Assembly: GCA_950295325.1 (NCBI GenBank)
Contig: OX485804.1
Coordinates: 33,170,001 to 33,234,000, forward strand
Length of the DNA: 64,000 nucleotides
Source of the DNA: Polytrichum commune
Lineage: Eukaryota > Streptophyta > Polytrichopsida > Polytrichales > Polytrichaceae
Direction: 5' to 3'
The position numbers and the translations under genes are program-made. Of the stretch, positions 48,819 through 60,783 are shown in pieces. Numbering within the stretch: the stretch's first letter is position 1; every line of letters starts with the position of its first letter. The notes under the pieces were generated by a model. It was not told the DNA's origin. It ran no database searches and was given only the letters and a program-made list of their open reading frames with translations.

Positions 48819-51800
48819 TTGCCCGAACATGAGTTCAACACGAAGTATACCCTTGAGGACCCAAATGTTGCATACATCCCTTACCTTCCCAAGAGTAGGC
48901 AACATACCTTTTGTGGGGGCTAGGGCACTAGCAAGGTATGGACAAATGTGGCATTGTGGTCAACAACTTTAAAATCCTACACTAAATATTGAATTTGGTG
49001 TCATATGGTATTCTTCGATCATGTGGTAATTTTAGGTCATAGAGTCTAGTCCCATATGATGGTGTTGCCCACATGCACGTAGGGGGCTAGCGTGGTCATT
49101 CCATGGAAACATAGTGGAGATCAATTAAGATGGCCACAAGGTGTTTTTTTTTTCTCTCTATGATATGATTGTTTATGGTTGTTGTGGGCAACGTGATGCA
49201 TTATTATGTCCCATCTTTTTGTAACCAACATACATAGAAGTCAATCTACAAATGTATGCAAAAGTGGAGTAATTTTGGGATTGGGTGTGGCCAACACACA
49301 CCGAGCTCAAAGATGATACCAGTCCCACATAGCTAGCAACATGCTATTGTGATGGTTGTTTGTCGGGCATTCAAGGGGCACCAATGATGTGGACCAATGC
49401 GTTTGTGTGGCCATTAAACATTGAAACCATACACTAATTATTGTATTTGGTGTCTTGCTGGCCCCTTGCTTGAAAGGATGAGGACATACTTGGTGATGTC
49501 ATTGTGATTGGACGTTGTGGAGAAGGATTTGATCCAGCAGTCACACATCAAGGACTTAGGGTATGATTCATGCAGTCACGCATCAAGGAGTTTGGTTCGA
49601 AGTTGGAGCCTGGGTGAATGAGTTCCAAAATCAAGGTAACCAGTGGGTGAATCAATTTGAGGAGGTGAGTTCTCACCGACTTTACTTTTCTATAATGAGT
49701 TGTCAAAGTGGTCAGTGTTGTGAGGGTGTTTTGAGATTTTGTATATGTGTATGTCTTCTTCATCTCTGGAACCACTTGCTGAGCAAATGAGCATTGACAA
49801 TCCATCAAGAGAGTCTAAGCTTTCCAAGCTCAAAATTGTTTTGTCTATGCCTTGTTTTGTATGGATGTAGAGTATTTCAATAGAAGTGGCAAAACTTACT
49901 TCTCTGACGGTAAGTACATATTGTTGTTGTGTTGTCCCCAACATAATAAGCTTGGTCCCTTACCTCTCTCTCTCTCTTCGGCTACAAGGTCGCCAATCTG
50001 GCAAATGTTAAGCCCAGCTGGAAGTTTAGTATTGTAGGCGGTGACATGACAAGAATTTTGACTCGTCGGCAACAGTTGGTTGTAGTCGCACTGTAAAGTT
50101 GGATTTGGCCTCCGGTGTTGTTGTTGGCTTCTTGTTCTAGTGAGTTAGACGGCCTAGAATTAGGAGGAGGACCAATTGGGAGGGCAATCAAGTTACTATC
50201 AGCTTGGGTAAGCATGTCGGTGGAGTGGGATAGTGTTGTGGGTTTAAAGATGTATTATGGTTTTGAAGGTTTGGGATTGAAGGTTTGGTAACGGAATTAT
50301 GTGAGCATTTGAGAGAAGGGAAGGGAAGAGGAGAGAAGAAGTCGCCTCTGCTGGAGTTTTGTGACCATTTTCAAGAAGATTTGGTAGTTGCTACCCGACT
50401 TCTTTGGGTGTTTCAAAAGTTGGTTGGTTTACCAACAAAGAGGCTTATGTGGTTGCATGAGCAAAAGGGTTGGGTTAGGATTGGATCACCAAGAGGGGGG
50501 TTTTGAACTTTCTCTCTGATTTCCATGATGAGGTCACCATGCTTGGCATGATCTGCAACAAAGTCAATTTGGTGGAGGTCAACGTTCAAGTGCCATAGTG
50601 ACTGAAGGCCGCCATGTGCCATTGGACAAGGATGATCACTTACAAGGTTATACCTTTGGGCATCCACCAGATGACATGTGAGATGAAAATTGAAATTACT
50701 CATGGATCCTAAACCCTAAAATATGTGGATATGAATCCCTAAAGCATTTGTTGTGTCGGCACTCTATATTTGTATGCCTAAACCCTAAACTCAACAAGTT
50801 TGTGGTGGCTGAGAATTGGGTGTGATTCAGAGAGTTGTGCAAGCATCAAAATGACAATGAATGTGGTGTTCTCTAAGAAACCATACTATAGATCCGCATA
50901 CCATATCACGCACAACATAGACTCGGGTTAATAACCCAAAAAGACATCAAATACAACATTGGCTCCATATGAACCAGTTCTCAAATTAGGAAAAACCGGC
51001 ATGACATGATTTGAATTCCAATGTGCATGACACATGACACATGACATAACTAAGGAGAATGCCACTCTGTATGTCGTTGGTGATGTTGTCTTTCCATCAT
51101 CCACCTGGACGGAGATGGATGAAACTGCAATGGATGATTACTGCTGACGTCACCAATCGGGCATATTATGACTTGTCAAGCTCCCCTTGATAAGCTCATA
51201 GGGGGTGGCATATCGTCTGCCATAACCAACATACATAGAAACCCATTGTATATAGCCAACATACATAACTCAGAAGTCTAGCCACAAATGCATCCAAAAA
51301 CGAGTGCAACACACTAGGTGTGGCCAACACACCCCAAGTCCAAAGATGGTACTAGCCCACCCAGTGGGTGCGTATAGTTGAGAACATGGACATTTTCATA
51401 ATGAGATGTTGTCATGGATGATTGGAATTTGGATGAAAAACACCTAGTAAGTGACTTTAGTTGCCACATTGTAAATCTATGATGCTAAACTTGGGTGGCC
51501 AAACGAATGACAACTATTATTGGGTTTACATTTACTGTTACTGACACAACACAATCTATATTGTGCAAGACAAAGGGAATTGGTGGCACTAAAGACAATA
51601 TTTAGTGAGAATTATGTGCATTGGTGTCATTATAGGCCTGTGAATTTCAATAGCCGCGCAGGGATCATTTCAATAGTGTTCGAGTCTCATACTATAGAGA
51701 TGTAATTATTATTTCAAGATTTACGAATTAAGAAGTTGGTACTTGATTTAATGTAGCATGTGACCTACAAGGTTGATTGTTGGTCACATGGTGGCCCACT

Positions 51801-52799
51801 TCCCTTGGATATTGGAAACGGCCTTTGTCATTTTAAAATTGAACTTGAAATCATGTGCCAGTATTAGATAATTAATTTTGATAATTTAGATTAATGCATC
51901 CTCTTACACAAGTGATTTTCTACAAGTATTCGTAGACATTCAAACTAATCTAGCGTAATTTCAAACTAATGTAGCGTAATTGACTGTAATCTACCTAATC
52001 AAACCTAGTTAGATGGGCCTAATATTTTTTGCATGGCACTTATTGCAGAACTCTACGTAGTAGTAACATGGTGTCATGCAATGTAAGCATATGAATTACA
52101 GCAAAAAGTCAGCCAGTTTGAACATCGAAAACCCCTTGTTCATTGATATATGCATTTGATTCAGGACATATTCGCCATGGAATATCCAGGGAGATAGCCC
52201 AGACACAGTCTCTACAGTATTTTCATTTGTTTCTGTGACTTATTTTCTTGAGCATTCAGTGGGGTGTGGGTAACATTATGAAAAGCTCGCCCCACTTCGA
52301 ATTAAAAGATTTAAGTAACGTTCGGACAATTTTCTGTTATGTGTCTGTTCAGAAGCAGTACGTTATAACCGGTGATACTAAAAATGTCTACCATCTTCCA
52401 TTCATATGATGCTTTTCTTAAAATGTGATTTTGATGATGGTCTTTCTTCTCTCCCAAGATGCAAATTGTAACACTGAAGGGTCATTGCACCATGAGGCAT
52501 CATTGCTGCCGCTTTAGGCCTACAAGGCATCAAATTTTAAATTAGAATCTTTAATTCAAACTTCTGAGATGTGGCATATTTCAACTGTTATTGTATGGCA
52601 GTCTGCGGGGATATATTGAAATGGTTGTCCAGGATTTAGGGTCCTGCGAAGAAATTGTAAACAGCTAGAAGATAGATATTTGCGAGCCAAACCAGGAAAT
52701 ACAGGCTTGCAAGCAATCTCCACTTGCATCTTCGGATACCATTGCCGAAGTCGACCACTCGAAACATGTCAACAGTTCTGTTTATCGATAATACGAATC
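48819..52799. other. Four kilobases without a recognisable gene
   Basis: Low-complexity AT-rich DNA. The plus frame at 48687-48923 contains PEHEFNTKYTLEDPNVAY and looks somewhat protein-like, but no family or splice partner was recognised. Short repeats such as CCAACATACATAGAA occur near 49228 and 51228. Nothing firmer can be said. Confidence 0.45.
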
Positions 52800-54565
52800 C
52801 ATGATCCATTTATGCTCAGACAGCCAAGAGTTGTTTCTTCAAACTGGCTTGCCAGATCAGAAACTCTAGTCCGAAACACTTATTATCATCATAGCATAAA
52901 TGGAACACAACCATCACTCCTGTAATTGCATCCAACTAATCACTCAGACAACGAGTTTATGCCCTCACAGTTGCAAGGTCGATAAACCAAGCACTCGGGG
53001 ATTGAAATACTTTTATCATCATCGTGACCAACCAATCAATCTAACTCTACCTCTCACTCAACCCTCATATAGTCGATCCATATGCTCTCATCACGTATTC
53101 AGATAGAGCTAATAATGAATTAATCATTGGGTCACCCACATCTCCACTCAACGGGGAAAAACATTGTCTCAGATCATTTCTATGGTGTCTTGTCATCTCA
53201 GCACGGATTACTAAGTATGGTGCATGACATCTTTTTCTCCTCATCAACACTCATTCCCCACAAACGCTGCCTACTTTCATTCGATTCAAATAAATGGAAA
53301 TCAGAGCTTCCTCCTGCGCAGGTAGATTCTTCAGGGTCAGGTTGAACAGCTACTGACCGACTTACTCTTGGCAACTTTCAGCGCTCATATATGCTACCAG
53401 GTCCAAGCACACGAGTGACTCTAGTCAGATTGCCGCAATACAAACACACAAACCCTAATATTAATTATACGCAACCGCTCAGACCCTTAGATGTTCTGTA
53501 TGTTATTTGATAGTTTCAGCCAAACGACTGATTATCAATTCTCATCATCACGGTTGTACCGATGGACCTCTCTTTAGACCCTAAACCCTATAAAAAAAAC
53601 CTTCAAGCAAAAGCCGTTGAGACATAAAGAGACTGCTCAGGATAAGTTGTGTTGGAACGGTGGTTTCTCTTCAACGCCCTCTTGCGAAGGCTAAAAGCGA
53701 GCTGGGATTATCCGGATCATCACAGCAGTCAGAATTCAAAAAAAATAAACTACTCCAGGACACTCCACAAATCCCTATGCACAGAACCAACCCTATGTCC
53801 AGTCCCTCTGCACACTCCATTCACAACCAAACCTTACATGTGCACTCTGTCGATCAACATCTATTACGATAGCATGAAATGGAAATAAGAGTCAGGCAGA
53901 GACCAGTATGCATCATAATATATTGTCCAGCAGGGTCTGGAGTCGGCATCCACTCTCGAATGCTAACTAATTCACCCACCGTAATCTTTCAATGCACCTT
54001 CTTCGCTCCACTTAACAAGTTAAGTGGCTGGACAAGAATTGCTTCAAGATGGAATCAGCGATTCAAGTTCAAGAAAATGCATAAAGTTTGTGCAACAAAA
54101 AACGCCTAAACCTACGAAGAAACAACGTCGTTGTAATGTTCCAGCAGACAGGTCAACACGAGCTCATAAAGCGAAGCATGCATTGGTTTAAGGCGGGCAG
54201 CCTCCCACCAAAGGGAAGCCCATGTGATATGTGCTTTTGCCGACACCCACCCAGTTCAGGAGTACGAAGTGGTAACGCCTCGCAGCAAAAGCAGTGAGAA
54301 AAATCAAACGCAACAACACAAAAATGACATGTGCAAAAGGCATACACACATCGTTCGTCCCATGAACATGTTCCAGTAGACAGATCAACGGAAGCCTATG
54401 AGAGGAAGCTCCGTTGGTTTGCCTTGGACTCGCAGTCTCCACTTCCGCAGGTAGCAGCCCCGTCTGCAAGAACAAAGCGGCCACTTCACAGTATTGTGTG
54501 GCAAGCTCGCATTTATGAACAAAAAAGGCTTCCAAAACCCTAATAGAACCCTAAAAAAACCCTAA
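52800..54565. repeat. Long direct duplication, copy 2
   Basis: Same orientation and block order as 45036-46505. It is longer because of indels around 53120-53160 and 53560-53900. The centre-to-centre distance is about 7.9 kb. No gag, protease, integrase or reverse transcriptase was recognised in the intervening DNA, so an LTR-retrotransposon interpretation lacks coding support. Confidence 0.8.
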
Positions 54566-54891
54566 TCCGCCATCGCTGCGATGACTCCAATGTGGACTGA
54601 ATTTGAAGGTGGCGCTCGAAGTACTTATGAGCCCAATTTCACAATAAAATCAATAAAGAATTTGAGAGTGACCAATTCATGGATGTGGGGACAATGGATT
54701 CATTCATCCATCATGAATGGAGGAGGGATGGCACCATGGCATGATCCCTAAGTTTTGTAAATATTTCATCCAAGTGGGTCTCGTTATACTATAATATTGA
54801 AGTCCTCCATTCTAATTTTGAAGGAAAGTTAAATAAAATGATCATAAGAGGCATTGTGACATTTTGGCCCATTGTTGAGAGAAATTTGAAT

Positions 54892-54914
54892 AGATAGATA
54901 GATAGATAGATAGA
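54892..54914. repeat. (TAGA)n microsatellite
   Basis: About six TAGA units, the complement of the TCTA tracts elsewhere in the window. No adjoining SINE body was recognised. Confidence 0.9.
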
Positions 54915-56600
54915 ATTTTATCTTCTTAAACACGAGGTGAAGTATTAGAAGAAACATAAGATATCTAATATCAAATGTAATAATGTGAGTGGTTGGACTT
55001 CATTTCACATCAATAAGTTGATCAAAGAAGAATGAAACTTCTTATTGCTTAATTGTCACGTCATAGTTTCAATAAGTTCATGTTGTGAGTCTTTTTAGAA
55101 GTGGTTAAAGTTGTAGACACTACTACACAAAGTTTTATTTTGGTCCATATATTTGTGGTATTATTATGATATTTTGTTTGGATTATTAAAGGTGTAAATA
55201 AGTAAACCACATGTGGTCAAAACAAAGGTGTAAGCGAAGTGTATATGATGACTGAGGACTTTATATTTTTCACAAGCTTTTCATTAGCATAATATTAGAA
55301 ATATGGTGAAACCTAATATAGGGTAGTCTTCATTTGTGGAAGCAAAAATTTGGAAAAATATTCAGTGTAATATCGCATCATTTCCATTTCACATATTGCA
55401 TTATAATACTATATAATAATATGTAATGTCATGTATTACTTCTTTTTCATTTACATACAAATTCTTATGTTCAGGATGGTACAAACCTTCTAAAGGGTCT
55501 TCCCTAGGATTTACACAATGTGAATGAAGATTTGTATATGACTACTTATGTCATCTAGTTCAAACTCTCCCGTACAATCCACGCTACATTCAAGTGGTTT
55601 AGTTGAGTTTAAACAACACAAGAGAGGCATGTTTTGAATCAATATAGGATTAAGATTAAATGAAAAAATTACGTTCAAACTACCAAAAGGTGCAAAATAA
55701 TGGGACGAAGTTTTTTTTTTTTTTTTTTTAAACAGTAGATAAATAGTCCCTCCAAGAAAAATGAACGCACTTATATACAATACATATGCGCCAAAAAAAC
55801 ATACATATGTGATAATGACACTTTATCTTTGTGCTCCCTTGCCAAGATAGTCGTGGGAGTGCAAAGTTGTTAATACCAAGGCTCGATCCCCAAACTTCTT
55901 GAATCGATGTTTCAATCTATTTACCTTTTCACATGATAGAGTTATCTTTTAATTTGCCTCAAGATTTGGTCGGGAGTTGCTAGTTTTGCAATGATACTTT
56001 TCATATTTGGTAAGGTTTAGGTGTGTGCTTGGAGTCGGTACGGAGGTTTGAACAATGAACATCCTATATCAATCTATTCAAGGGCAAACTCATTGGTAGA
56101 TTGGAGACGGCTTTATCTAAAGACAAGTAACGACGAGGCGTTAACAATGAGAGCATGCCATTCATGCATGTAATGTAATCAAAGACCTTGCACGCAAGAA
56201 AACCAAGAAAGAGGACATTGTTACAAACACTTAAGATATATTGTGTGAGTGGTGTGTGGTTAAATGTAGATTTAAGAGCATTTAAAAGTTATTTCATAGC
56301 ATTCTTCGGCACCCACACTATATTTCACAGGGATAGGACATGTGTATATTGAATATGGTATCAATAACCCAAAGTCTTGCATCTTGGAATACATGCTAGT
56401 ATGTTTGACAATGGTAGGGACGATGGTGATTGGTTTGAGAAGTAAAACAAACAAAACCAATATTAGATAGTCGGGGTTGTGCATCAAGTCACATGCAACA
56501 TACAGATGATGATGTGGTTATGTGAGAAGTGACGACCCGGTTATATCCAATACTAATAGCGGGTCCTATCCATAATATAACATGAATATTGCACGTTAGT
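54915..56600. other. Gene-free stretch
   Basis: AT-rich DNA with a poly-T tract at about 55711-55729. No gene or repeat family was recognised. Confidence 0.45.
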
Positions 56601-56609
56601 CCAATGAAG

Positions 56610-57182
56610 AATGTTATGGTCTTTCAGAGAGATTGTATTACGTGCTCAAAATGCTAACTATTCTAAAGACAATAATGGACATAGTTCAAGAGACCTATAC
56701 AACCACTTAAAAAAAAAAAAAAAAACCCTTCACTTTGACGATGAAATAACTTTTCACAAGAGCTCCAAAAATAATGAGGAAAATGACTACTCCGAGCTAG
56801 GTTTGGATCTTGTACTAATTGTGTGTTTAATGTGTGAGGAGAAGTGGGTGGCCCACTTAAGGTCGATAACCCTTAATCAACTACTTGTTTTCTTAAAGTA
56901 CATATGTTGCAGTGGTATAAGGTTTGTTTGACTCCAAGATCAAGCATTAAAAAACATACGTTGAAAAAAATTGAATTGCATACTCAACATATGATAATCA
57001 TGTTAGGTTCGATAATCAACATAATTAGGGCCCCCTATATGATCATTTAATAAGCAAGAGAATGTTTACATTGACAATGGTTAACATATTCATACGAGCT
57101 CCACGAATCACAAGGAAAGTGAGGACAGCCTTCATTTAGATTTGCTAACCATCTCACCCTAATCGTGTGTTTCATATCCTAG
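56610..57182. repeat. Repeat family C, two diverged units
   Basis: Units at about 56620-56800 and 56960-57150 share GAGAGATT or its relic, ATGATAA, GATAATCAACATA, and an AAAA-interrupted CTTCACTTTGACGATG or TTTACATTGACAATG block followed by CGAGCTCCA. A third unit lies at 60540-60766. Their nature is unknown. Confidence 0.55.
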
Positions 57183-57389
57183 TAGAAGTAGGTGCACCAC
57201 CTTAGTCCACCCAACTATGGTGGGGGGTCCTTGGACCTTGTTGTATGGGTACCTCAAAGCCCTTTGGGGGGATTCCATGTCCGGTATCCTCAAGGCACTA
57301 GTGGCTAGCTAGGAACTAGCATAGTGTGTCACTATAGTGCCCATCCTCGAAAGGGGAGAGTAGTATTGCCCCAATGTCCCCTTGTCCGA

Positions 57390-57865
57390 CCGTGTCACTG
57401 AGGCGCGGATTAGGGAGCCGGGCCTGTGGGCGGCTCCTACAAGCTGAGCCGCTCACTTGATAACATTCATCCAACGGTTGAAATAATCCTAGGTGGCGGG
57501 CGCCCATGGTCGGGCACGGGTCCCAAACGCGGGCGGGCATGCAAGGTCCGGCACGGGTCCCGGAACGCAGCTCCCCATTAACTGCGGTCCAAATTAATTG
57601 ATGTCCAAATTAATTGATGTCAACTGAGGAGAGGGCATTAGAATTAATTGACATCAATTAATTTGGACCACAGTTAATGGGGAGCTGCGTTCCGGGACCC
57701 GTGCCGGACCTTGCATGCCCACCCGCGTTTGGGGCCCGTGCCCGACCATGGGCGCCCGCCACCTAGGATTTTTTCAACCGTTGGATGAATGTTACCAAGT
57801 GAGCGGCTCAGATTGTGGGAGCCGCACACATGCCCGGCTCCCTAATCCGCGCCTCAGTGACGCGG
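57390..57865. mobile_element. MULE-like foldback element with 9-bp target duplication
   Basis: It is flanked by CTTGTCCGA at 57381-57389 and 57866-57874. The two halves are inverted copies over about 200 bp each, from CCGTGTCACTGAGGCGCGG at the left to its near-inverse at the right, meeting near 57620. The 9-bp duplication and very long inverted repeats are typical of Mutator-like elements. No transposase is present. It is markedly more GC-rich than its surroundings. It interrupts the SINE body. Confidence 0.92.
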
Positions 57866-57964
57866 CTTGTCCGATGGGCATCGGGTCATTGACATTACGA
57901 ACGGACACTTTATTCACGCCGGCCCCTTGCTAAAAAGGGACCGGAGTTTCTATCTATCTATCTA

Positions 57965-58956
57965 CAGTCCTACCTCTTTAATACGACACTCGATAATACG
58001 ACAACCTCGATATTATGACACAAATTTCGTAAACCAAACTTCCTAGTTCAAATCTACCTCTATACTACGACTATGACAATGTTAATACGACACTCTTAGA
58101 CCCCCCAAATGTCATATTATAGAGGTAATAAATGCATTTATATGGTGGGTCCCATACACTTATATATACATAAATACATAAATAATTTTAAATTCATAAA
58201 TCTTATACATATGAAGTTTGGATTAAGGAAGTTTAAATGTAAAATGATGAAATAAACATGAGAACCATGGGAACTAGGTTCTCTTTCTAAAACCCTACTC
58301 ATGAGGACCAAAGAGAAAAATCGAGATTGATCAAGGAGTCCGAAGACCTGGCCCTTCTTATATCAAAACTGCAGCTTGGATCAGATGAGATGCCATTTGA
58401 AGAGTATGTGGTAATGGAAGGTGAAGACATCATTGAGGCTGAATATTGCATGTTAGAGCTGGTTGATATGGCCTTAGGACAGAGAATAGAGCCAGTTAGT
58501 TTGGACCTTAATGCTGAGACCGTAAACCCTTTAGATGTTGATGAGAGACCTCCACCTATTGTGAAACTGATGGATGCTCAACAATATGCTTAGCTATTAG
58601 CTACATTTTTTATGGACAATTCATTAGACTTCACTCCCGCAAATATGATGAAATTGCAGGGCATAATAGAGAAGCTCAATAAGATATATGTTGCTAACTT
58701 GAAGTGGCAACATCAGCGGACTATTGATTCCTTCTTCAAGTCCACATAGGTTTAGTGAGGAGAATTTGCATATTTGTAATACATTTGAAAGAATACTCAT
58801 TTTTACATATGGAAAAATATCTCAAGTGTGTTTTTATGAAGCACCTCGTTATTGTGACAACCAGGTCCAATTTGTCATATTATTGAATATGTGACACCTC
58901 AATAATACGACCTTTTTCTCGTTTCCCAAACGTGTCATATTAAAGAGGTAGGACTG
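57965..58956. mobile_element. Pogo/Tigger-like DNA transposon, internally deleted
   Basis: The ends are CAGTCCTACCTCTTTAATAC and the inverse TATTAAAGAGGTAGGACTG, flanked by TA at 57963-57964 and 58957-58958. TA duplication and CAGT ends are characteristic of pogo/Tigger within Tc1/mariner. ATACGACA motifs recur inside both ends. At 992 bp it is too short for a full transposase and keeps only a 3' remnant (58327-58749). It inserted in the TATC tail of the SINE. Confidence 0.92.
58327..58749 (+). pseudogene. Pogo-type transposase C-terminal remnant with PCNA-binding-like motif
   Basis: One frame encodes an acidic segment (QLGSDEMPFEEYVVMEGED), a stop TAG at 58591-58593, then continues in the same frame through MKLQGIIEKLNKIY to QHQRTIDSFFKST and a stop at 58749. 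QRTIDSFF fits the PIP-box pattern Q-x-x-I-x-x-F-F, which is known at the C-terminus of pogo transposases. DDE and DNA-binding domains are absent. The frame is open upstream of 58327 for only a short distance. Confidence 0.75.
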
Positions 58957-58972
58957 TATCTAGAAGTAGGCG

Positions 58973-60540
58973 AGTCTGAAATAAGCAACCGTTTAAGACC
59001 CCATCTACCTTACCTTGCCCTTTGCCCTTTATAGATGTTGAGTGTGTTGTGTGCTATGTACTTACAAGGCATGACACGACGAGGAGGTGGCAAGAGTGAG
59101 AGGGCAGTGGATACAAAACATGGAACAAGCTTTTGCCATCTCGATCCTCCACATCATCACTTCCTTTGATGACAAATCACGTTCCCGCCTCCAAATATAA
59201 CCCTCTCTTATCATTCCATTGCCACATGGTGCATGATAATTGGGAAGATTGAGTGCGGTTAAAAGTCATAATCCTCACCAACGATCCTTTTTTGAGGGAG
59301 ACGTAGATCTCCACGATGTAACGGTCTTGATCTAGCTTGGTTGGAAGAGAGAATCATGTTTGATAATCGACTCATCACTATATGATTCGACTGGTTATCT
59401 AATATATATTCTTGCACATCCGAACTGGAGAGAGTGCATAAGTCCTTGGCTTCATGATTTCTTGCATGTTCAAGAACCATTCACACAAGTATTGTGCCGG
59501 CATCGCCGTGTTTGATACTTGTTGGGTCTATCTAATTGATATATATATAGTTTTTTATTTTTTATTTTTTATTTTTTTATTTTTTCTCTTTTCGAGGAGG
59601 AGGCTTATAGCCTCTTTCCGAAATGCTGCCCTCTTAGGCGGCCACGTCACCAATTTGTTTTAGGGTTAGGGTTAGGGTTAGTTCTTTTTCTTGGTACCAT
59701 TTGAGTATGGGCATATCAAGATCAGTAACATAATTTTAATATCAATGCAATTTATGTAGCATGGAATGATCTCAATACTTGTGCAAACCACGCAATTCAA
59801 TATACCTAGTGTTGTTTTGGTATTGAACCAAATAATGAGTATAGTATAGGTCACCTTCCAAACTGAAGTGAAGTTTTTAGATGTTAACATTCTCTAAAAT
59901 ATCACAAAAGGACTTAAAGACACAAACAACAAAGTGGTATCCAAGAAGCCATATGATTTGGGGTTGGGCCTCTCAAACATTTCAATCTTTGTAATTATAT
60001 TGATATAACAAAAGCAAATGGAGGAATGAATTGTTTTTACCTATTCATGAAGAAAATTTCACGTAAGTTCTCAATGGGATCCACATTTTGCTTCTCAATG
60101 GAAATGTAACCTTGTTATAAAACCATGAGTGTTGGTTGTGGTGGGTGGATTTTGTTTGACAATTACATCAACAACATTGAGGGAGGCCCCCTCCTCTTAA
60201 GGTTTGGTTTCCTTACACTTACTGAGGGGGTAATGGTAAAGACATGCCCCCTATAGGTTTGTTGCCGACTCATCTCAATTTAAGCTCACTAAACAAATTC
60301 GAGGTCTCTAACCTCGATGTAGGGGTTGGTTCATAAAAAACAAAAATTCCTAGGCTCTCCAATAGTAATCAACTTTTTCACCCTCCCCTTAGTAAGCAGG
60401 GGTTGAGAACATTCACCACCCCTTCTTAAGCTTCAACTTGATGCTTTGTAAAACCCATAAAATTAGAAGGTGGAAGGGGTAAAGAAAATCCTATTCATGG
60501 AGAATTGACTCCAAGAACGGATACCAAAAGGTCACGTGTT
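58973..60540. other. Gene-free stretch
   Basis: It contains a T-rich low-complexity tract (about 59551-59586) and the telomere-like tract at 59661. No gene was recognised. Confidence 0.45.
59661..59681. repeat. Short telomere-like TTAGGG tract
   Basis: Three TTAGGG units preceded by one extra T. Most plants use TTTAGGG; here the spacing is six bases. It is too short to indicate a chromosome end and probably is an interstitial simple repeat. Confidence 0.8.
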
Positions 60541-60766
60541 TGAGAGAGATTTGATTGCGTGATCAAAATATGATAACATTTTAAGTTCAGTAGTCAACAT
60601 AGTTAGAAGGACTATATGACCATTTAAATGAGCACAAGACTCTTCACTTTCATAATAAATGAGATAGTCATATAAGCTCCAAAGATTAGGGATTCTTATT
60701 CTTCACTTTCATAATGAATGAGATAGTCATATAAGCTCCAAAGATTAGGGATTCGCTCACCATCTT
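60540..60766. repeat. Repeat family C, third unit, with a 59-bp tandem duplication
   Basis: A segment beginning TCTTCACTTTCATAAT and ending AAGATTAGGGATTC is repeated in tandem at about 60648-60707 and 60708-60752 onward, nearly identical. The left part aligns with the family C units at 56.6-57.2 kb. A CTTT microsatellite follows at 60763-60783. Confidence 0.7.
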
Positions 60767-60783
60767 TCTTTCTTTCTTTCTTT

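Larger units (their letters stand above)
57195..58960 (+). mobile_element. 5'-truncated SINE, split by two later insertions
   Basis: With the two inserts removed, about 285 bp remain that align with the complete SINE from 4554 onward, from CACCACCTTAGTCCACC to the TATC tail. Target duplications TAGAAGTAGGTG (57183-57194) and TAGAAGTAGGCG (58961-58972) flank it. The pol III boxes are missing because the 5' 89 bp are absent, as expected for incomplete reverse transcription. Confidence 0.9.

Noticed and set aside
45036-54565. Intact LTR retrotransposon
   Set aside because: Long direct repeats exist, but no gag-pol protein, primer-binding site or target duplication was recognised.
57316-57933. 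Two similar proteins (PTMGARHLG) on opposite strands
   Set aside because: They are mirror readings of the two arms of the MULE-like foldback and have no independent support.
59661-59681. Telomere or subtelomere
   Set aside because: Only three TTAGGG units, with genes and repeats continuing on both sides.
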